NCBI GenBank assembly: GCA_018373675.1
Contig: JAHAGQ010000005.1
Coordinates: 55,909-119,908 of the forward strand
DNA: 64,000 bases
From: Collinsella sp.
GTDB lineage: Bacteria; Actinomycetota; Coriobacteriia; Coriobacteriales; Coriobacteriaceae
Direction of reading: 5' to 3'
Positions 59,487-64,000 of this stretch are shown here, in pieces. The position numbers were made by a program, and so were the translations under genes. A model generated the notes under the pieces. The model worked only from the letters and a program-made list of their open reading frames with translations, did not search any database and was not told where the DNA came from. Each line of letters begins with the position of its first letter. The first letter of the stretch is position 1.

Positions 59487-62183
59487 ATGGAAGAAATGCC
59501 CAAGAACTACGATCCGTCGACCAACGAGCCGGCGATCCTGCAGAAGTGGCTCGACGGCGGCTACTACAAGCGCCGCGAGGGCGTGGGCGACTGCACCGTC
59601 ACCATTCCGCCTCCCAACGTGACCGGCAAGCTCCACATGGGCCACGCCACCGATGACTCCATCCAGGATGCCATCGTTCGTATGGCCCGCATGCGCGGCA
59701 AGTCCACGCGCTGGGTGCTGGGCACCGACCACGCCGGTATCGCCACGCAGACCAAGGTTGACAAGAAGCTCAAGAGCGAGGGCATCAGCCGCCTGGAGAT
59801 TGGTCGAGATAAGTTTGTCGACGCCTGCTGGGACTGGACCCACGAGTACGGCGGCATTATCGTCGAGCAGATCAAGCGCATGGGCTGCTCCGTCGACTTC
59901 GACAACGAGCGCTTCACCATGGACGAGGACTATGCCCAGGCCGTGCGCAAGGTCTTCTGCGACTGGTACCACGACGGCCTGATCTATCGCGGCAAGCGCA
60001 TCGTCAACTGGTGCCCCAACTGCACTACCGCTATCTCGGACGACGAGGCCGAGTATAAGGACGAGAAGGGCCACCTGTGGCACCTGCGCTACCCGCTGAC
60101 CGAGCCGGTCAACGGTCAGGACTATATCGTCGTCGCCACTACGCGCCCCGAGACCATGCTCGGCGACACGGGCGTTGCCGTCTCCCCGAAGGATCCCGAG
60201 AAGGCCGCCTTTGTGGGTAAGACCGTCAAGCTCCCAATCGTCGACCGCGAGATCCCCATTTTTGAGGATTGGCACGTTGACGCCAACTTTGGCTCCGGCT
60301 TTGTCAAGGTCACCCCGGCTCACGACCCCAACGACTATGCCATGGGTCAGGCCCACGACCTGCCGCAGATCAACATCTTTGACGAGCACGCGGTGGTCGT
60401 CGAGGGCTACGGCGAGTTTACCGGCATGAATCGCGACGAGTGCCGCGAGGCCGTCATCAAGTGGTTCGAGGAGCACGACCTACTCGACCACGTCGAGGAC
60501 CTCGACCACTCCGTCATGCATTGCTACCGTTGCGACGCCGCGCTGGAGCCGTGGCTGTCCGAGCAGTGGTTTGTCGCCGTCGACAAGCTCAAGGGGCCGG
60601 CACTCGACGCTGTCAACTCTGGCAAGGTCACCTTCCATCCCGCGCGCTGGACGCAGACCTACACCACCTGGATGGAGAACCTTAAGGACTGGTGCATCAG
60701 TCGCCAGCTGTGGTGGGGCCACCGCATCCCCGTGTTCTACTGCGAGGACTGCGGCTGGGAGGACGCCCTTACCGAGGACACCGACGTGTGCCCCAAGTGC
60801 GGCGGCCATCACGTGCATCAGGACGAGAACGTGCTGGACACCTGGTTCAGCTCGCAGCTGTGGACCTTCGCCACGCAGGGTTGGCCGCAAAAGCCCGAGC
60901 TGCTCGAGGGCCATCACCCCACGACGGCGCTGGTCACCGCGCGCGACATCATCGCGCTGTGGGTCGCCCGTATGGTCATGAGCTCGCTGTACTTCCTGGA
61001 CGAGGTGCCGTTTAAGGACGTCGTCATCTACCCGACGATCCTGGCCAAGGACGGCAGCCGCATGTCCAAGTCCAAGGGCAACGGCGTTGACCCCATGGAC
61101 CTCATCGGAATGTACGGTGCCGACGCCATGCGCTTCAACCTGCTGACGCTGTGCACCAACAACCAGGACGTCAAGTTCGACGCGAACATCGACAAGAAGA
61201 CCAAGAAGCTCATTGACAGCCCGCGTACCGACCAGGCCAAGAGCTTTGTGACCAAGATCTGGAACGCCAGCCGCTTCCTGCTCATGAACATGGAGGGCTA
61301 CACGCCCGGCGAGCCTGTCGTGGAGACGCCGGCCGACGCCTGGATGTTCAGCCGCCTGGCCAAGGCCGTGAAGATGGTCACCGAGGGCATCGAGAACTAC
61401 ACCTTTGGCGACATGGCCCGCGGCGTGCAGCAGTTCTTCTGGAACGAGGTCTGCGACTGGTATGTCGAGGTCACCAAGGCCCGCCTGAAGGGCGAGGGCC
61501 GTCTGCAGGCTCAGCGCAACCTGATCTTTGTGCTCGACACCTCCATTCGCCTGATGCACCCGCTTATGCCGTTTGTCACCGAGGAGATCTGGGACAACAT
61601 GCCGGCAAGCGTGCTCGACCTGGACGCCGAGGGCAACGTGGACCGCGCCGAGGCGCTCATGATCGCCAAGTGGCCTGAGCCCGCCGACTACGTCAAGTAC
61701 GTCGACGAGGACGCCGAGCGCGCGTTTGAGCTGTGCCGCACCGTCGTGTCTGCCGCCCGCGCCACCCGTTCGCGCTATCGCTTGAGCCCCAAGGCCGAGC
61801 TCGACGTGGTCGTGCGCGCCGGTGCCGAGGATATTGAGAAGCTCGAGAGCCTGCGTTCGACCATCGAGCCGCTGGCCAACACGTCTTCGCTGGTTATGGG
61901 CACCGACGTTGAGAAGCCGGCTGCGAGCATCGCCGTGGTCGACAGCGGCGTCGAGGTCTTTGTGGTGCTCGAGGGCAAGGTTGACCTTTCGGCCGAGAAG
62001 GCACGCCTGGAGAAGGAGATCGCCGCGGCCCAGAAGGAGCTCGCCGGCTGCGAGAAGACGCTCGCTAACGAGGGCTTTGTGGCTAAGGCCGCGCCCGCGG
62101 TGGTCCAGAAGAAGAGGGACCGTGCAGCTGAGCTCAAGGAGATCCTGGCGGCGCTGACTGCTCAGGTGGCTGACTTCTCGTAG
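59487..62183 (+). CDS. valS: Valyl-tRNA synthetase
   Basis: This class I synthetase charges tRNA-Val. The 898-residue protein has the HIGH-type motif PNVTGKLHMGHA near 35-46 and the KMSKS-type motif GSRMSKSKGNG. An inserted editing domain holds zinc-like CPNC and CPKCGG pairs. The C-terminal ~70 residues form the coiled-coil arm (LEKEIAAAQKELAGCEK) that contacts tRNA. AAGGGAG is 6 bases upstream of the ATG. No T-box motif precedes it. Confidence 0.96.
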   Translation: MEEMPKNYDPSTNEPAILQKWLDGGYYKRREGVGDCTVTIPPPNVTGKLHMGHATDDSIQDAIVRMARMRGKSTRWVLGTDHAGIATQTKVDKKLKSEGISRLEIGRDKFVDACWDWTHEYGGIIVEQIKRMGCSVDFDNERFTMDEDYAQAVRKVFCDWYHDGLIYRGKRIVNWCPNCTTAISDDEAEYKDEKGHLWHLRYPLTEPVNGQDYIVVATTRPETMLGDTGVAVSPKDPEKAAFVGKTVKLPIVDREIPIFEDWHVDANFGSGFVKVTPAHDPNDYAMGQAHDLPQINIFDEHAVVVEGYGEFTGMNRDECREAVIKWFEEHDLLDHVEDLDHSVMHCYRCDAALEPWLSEQWFVAVDKLKGPALDAVNSGKVTFHPARWTQTYTTWMENLKDWCISRQLWWGHRIPVFYCEDCGWEDALTEDTDVCPKCGGHHVHQDENVLDTWFSSQLWTFATQGWPQKPELLEGHHPTTALVTARDIIALWVARMVMSSLYFLDEVPFKDVVIYPTILAKDGSRMSKSKGNGVDPMDLIGMYGADAMRFNLLTLCTNNQDVKFDANIDKKTKKLIDSPRTDQAKSFVTKIWNASRFLLMNMEGYTPGEPVVETPADAWMFSRLAKAVKMVTEGIENYTFGDMARGVQQFFWNEVCDWYVEVTKARLKGEGRLQAQRNLIFVLDTSIRLMHPLMPFVTEEIWDNMPASVLDLDAEGNVDRAEALMIAKWPEPADYVKYVDEDAERAFELCRTVVSAARATRSRYRLSPKAELDVVVRAGAEDIEKLESLRSTIEPLANTSSLVMGTDVEKPAASIAVVDSGVEVFVVLEGKVDLSAEKARLEKEIAAAQKELAGCEKTLANEGFVAKAAPAVVQKKRDRAAELKEILAALTAQVADFS

Positions 62184-62198
62184 GCGTTACTGGGGGAC

Positions 62199-62306
62199 GC
62201 GGTTTGGGGCATTGCTCGCTACTGCGGACAGTCCTGCTCGCACGAAGGCCACATTAAGTGGCCTTCGGCTCGTGCGGAACTTGTATCGAGCAAAGCCCCA
62301 AGCCGC
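62199..62306. repeat. Composite palindrome, family 3 (copy 2), downstream of valS
   Basis: Outer 20-base arms at 62199-62218 and 62287-62306 pair with two differences. The inner hairpin is GAAGGCCAC with GTGGCCTTC around ATTAA (62244-62266). The reverse complement shows the same TTCCGCACGAGCC and GCGAGCAGGACT flanks as copy 1, so the two flank valS head to head. Confidence 0.82.
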
Positions 62307-62402
62307 TCCCACGGCGGTTACGGGGGCGTCCGCTGCCTGGTAGGGCCACTTGGCTGTGGCCTTAATCTCGCTGCAAAGCGGTGTTTGGCTGATATTTTGA
62401 AT

Positions 62403-62437
62403 GGGAGGGGCTCGTTGTTTGTTACGGGCCTCTTTTT
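62403..62437 (+). terminator. Likely terminator just before folC
   Basis: GAGGGGCTCG and CGGGCCTC pair with a one-base bulge, and TTTTT follows at 62432. It probably ends the valS transcript, leaving folC to its own start or to read-through. Confidence 0.5.
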
Positions 62438-62458
62438 ATGTTGAGGGGACTTTGGTTT

Positions 62459-63802
62459 ATGCCTAAGCGTTCGGGGTCGTATTCTGTGCCGTTCTCGTTT
62501 GAGTTGCTTTCGTTTGGTGAGGCTGTGGGGCTTGCTGCCGATACGGGGCGGATTTCTGGGGATGCCGGGCCTCTGCTTGAGACGGTTGTCGATATGCTCG
62601 ATGAGCTGGGGCGTCCGGATGAGTATTTCGATTGCATTCAGGTTGCCGGTACCAATGGCAAGACTTCGACCACGCGTTTTTCGGCTGCCATCCTTCGTGG
62701 TGAGGGGTTAAAGACCGCGCTGTATACGTCGCCGCAGCTTGTGCGCTATCCCGAGCGCATGGAGGTCGATGGGCGTGTCGTGAGCGATGAGGCGTTTGCC
62801 CGCGGCGTTTCTGCTGCTGTTGAGGCGGGGCATCGCGTGAATGCTCGTCGTGTGGCGGCGGGGGAGCGCGCGTACACCATTACGCCGTTCGACCTGCTGA
62901 CGGCTGCCGCACTGGTGGTGTTTGCCGAGGCTGCAGTGGATGTTGCTGTGCTCGAGGTTGGCATGGGCGGCCGTTGGGACGCCACGAGTGCGACCGATCC
63001 CGTCGCCGTTGCCATCACCGGCATCGGGCTCGACCACACGCGCGTCCTGGGCGACACGCTCGAGGCCATTGCGGGGGAGAAGGCTGCGGTCATCAAGCCC
63101 GGACGTCTGGTTGTGCTGGGTGAGGGCACGCATGAGCCGAGCGTTCAGCGCGTGATGGATGCCCGTTGCCGCGAGTGCGGTGTGGTGCCGCTGGTGGTGA
63201 ACCATGCCACGACCAAGGTGCCGGAGCACGTGGGCGATACGGTTGAGTTTAGCTGCACCACGCCGCGTGCGATCTATACGTCGAGCATGGTCAAGCCGGC
63301 CTATCAGCCGCAGAATGCCGCGTGCGCGATTATGCTGTGCGAGGGCTATCTGGGCCGCGAGCTCGACCATGACAAGCTCGATGCGGCGCTTATGGGCTGT
63401 CCCACGCCGGGCCGTTTTGACGTGCTGGGAACCAATCCGCTTAAGTTGATTGATGCCTGCCATAACCCTCAGAGCTGCGAAAACTTTGTGAGTGCGCTGG
63501 ACGAGATCGACCCGTGCGTGGAGAATCGCCCCACGCTGCTGTGCGCCGCGCTGGCCGACAAGGATGTGGCGGGTATCGTCGATGTGCTGATCCCGGCCTT
63601 CCCGCGTGTAGTCGTAACACAGACCGATTCCGACCGCGCCCTGCCGGCGGAGGAACTCGCTGCCCTTGTTGATGCCGACAAGCTCGCGGGCGTGTACCCC
63701 AGCGTTTCCGAGGCCCTCGCCGCCTTCGATGCCTCGGGCGAGCCCTTCGTAGCCGCCGGCACCATCACCCTAGCCGGCGAAGTGGCAGGCTTGCTCCGTT
63801 AG
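62459..63802 (+). CDS. folC: Folylpolyglutamate synthase / dihydrofolate synthase
   Basis: The 447-residue Mur ligase-fold enzyme adds glutamate to folates. The P-loop is QVAGTNGKTSTTRF near 63-76, with the folate loop TSPQLVRYPERM about 22 residues later. EVGMGGRWDATSATDP is the family signature, and DACHNPQSCENF lies in the C-terminal domain. The ATG at 62459 follows GAGGGGA by 10 bases. An ATG at 62438 lies in the U-run of a terminator and is less likely. Local codon use (more G/T-ending codons in the first third) differs from valS. Confidence 0.93.
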   Translation: MPKRSGSYSVPFSFELLSFGEAVGLAADTGRISGDAGPLLETVVDMLDELGRPDEYFDCIQVAGTNGKTSTTRFSAAILRGEGLKTALYTSPQLVRYPERMEVDGRVVSDEAFARGVSAAVEAGHRVNARRVAAGERAYTITPFDLLTAAALVVFAEAAVDVAVLEVGMGGRWDATSATDPVAVAITGIGLDHTRVLGDTLEAIAGEKAAVIKPGRLVVLGEGTHEPSVQRVMDARCRECGVVPLVVNHATTKVPEHVGDTVEFSCTTPRAIYTSSMVKPAYQPQNAACAIMLCEGYLGRELDHDKLDAALMGCPTPGRFDVLGTNPLKLIDACHNPQSCENFVSALDEIDPCVENRPTLLCAALADKDVAGIVDVLIPAFPRVVVTQTDSDRALPAEELAALVDADKLAGVYPSVSEALAAFDASGEPFVAAGTITLAGEVAGLLR

Positions 63803-63815
63803 CTCCATTTGCCGG

Positions 63816-63860
63816 GTAGTAAACTTGGCCTGCTCGCCACGAAATGGGCCTATCTACTAC
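63816..63860. repeat. Imperfect inverted repeat after folC
   Basis: GTAGTAAACTTGGCC and GGGCCTATCTACTAC pair imperfectly around a 15-base centre. The word GCCACGAAATGGGCCTATCT also occurs, with two changes, at 6350. Confidence 0.4.
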
Positions 63861-63925
63861 GTTTTAACGAATACCACTGACCACACCGAGAATCGCAAAA
63901 TTAAAACCGACGCTCCTATAAGTTG

Positions 63926-64000
63926 TCAAGAGGCAGTTTGCGGGAGCGCTCTCTCCAATTCGCACAGGAGCTCGTAATACCTCCTCTCCAGTTTCGTCGA
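63926..64000 (-). CDS. Possible 3' end of a leftward gene, cut by the window edge
   Basis: On the minus strand 24 codons read STKLERRYYELLCELERALP and end at TGA (63926-63928). The Leu/Glu/Arg pattern looks like a helical C-terminus of a real protein, but too little is present to name it. Confidence 0.3.
   Translation of the reverse strand, partial: STKLERRYYELLCELERALPQTAS

Overview
The window is GC-rich, densely coded DNA from an anaerobic high-GC Gram-positive bacterium. Gene content points to Coriobacteriia, most likely Collinsella or a close relative. This is an inference from the four-domain ribosomal protein S1, the formate hydrogenlyase with Sec-containing formate dehydrogenase, the double-cubane/2-hydroxyacyl-CoA dehydratase-type proteins and the general protein character. 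No 16S gene or database search backs it. I see no rRNA, CRISPR array, transposase or prophage genes.

Layout. 1-10.1 kb: housekeeping genes (rpsA, RNase P RNA, a YigZ/IMPACT protein, a C_GCAxxG_C_C redox protein, metY, an MFS exporter, xpt, an ArfB-like GGQ protein, a lipid kinase, a CLC channel). 10.3-15.7 kb: molybdenum block (moeA, mog, modABC). 15.7-22.9 kb: selenium-linked block, with two 2-hydroxyacyl-CoA dehydratase-like proteins, their ATP-dependent activator, SelD (itself a selenoprotein), YedF, a DUF3343 protein and a class V cysteine desulfurase-like enzyme. 23-27.3 kb: brnQ, two tRNAs, then a small accessory patch with an AbiEi/DUF559-like protein and a RelB-PIN toxin-antitoxin pair. 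27.3-42.7 kb: complete formate hydrogenlyase locus (two ferredoxin-type subunits around fdhF, hyfB-J, hycI, focA). 42.9-49.8 kb: an orphan molybdopterin oxidoreductase, selA, selB, tRNA-Sec, mobA and a second DUF3343 protein. 50-55.4 kb: gdhA and a two-gene molybdenum hydroxylase. 55.5-63.8 kb: tRNA-Leu, tig, clpP, clpX, valS, folC.

Most of the window supplies and uses selenium and molybdenum. ModABC imports molybdate. Mog, MoeA and MobA build the cofactor. SelD makes selenophosphate, and SelA, SelB and tRNA-Sec place selenocysteine at UGA in FdhF (codon 140) and in SelD itself (codon 17). FdhF feeds electrons to a group 4 [NiFe] hydrogenase. YedF, the two DUF3343 proteins and the desulfurase-like enzyme look like a selenium-delivery set. 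One DUF3343 gene sits beside mobA near a molybdenum hydroxylase, which suggests, without proof, a selenium-containing molybdenum hydroxylase.

The non-coding DNA carries several dispersed palindrome families whose arms change in a compensatory way between copies. The points most worth checking are an in-frame amber codon near the end of the first dehydratase gene, a tRNA-Sec with C at position 33, a molybdate permease with an extra ~185-residue extracytoplasmic domain, and a short leader ORF plus hairpins before the selenium-linked block.
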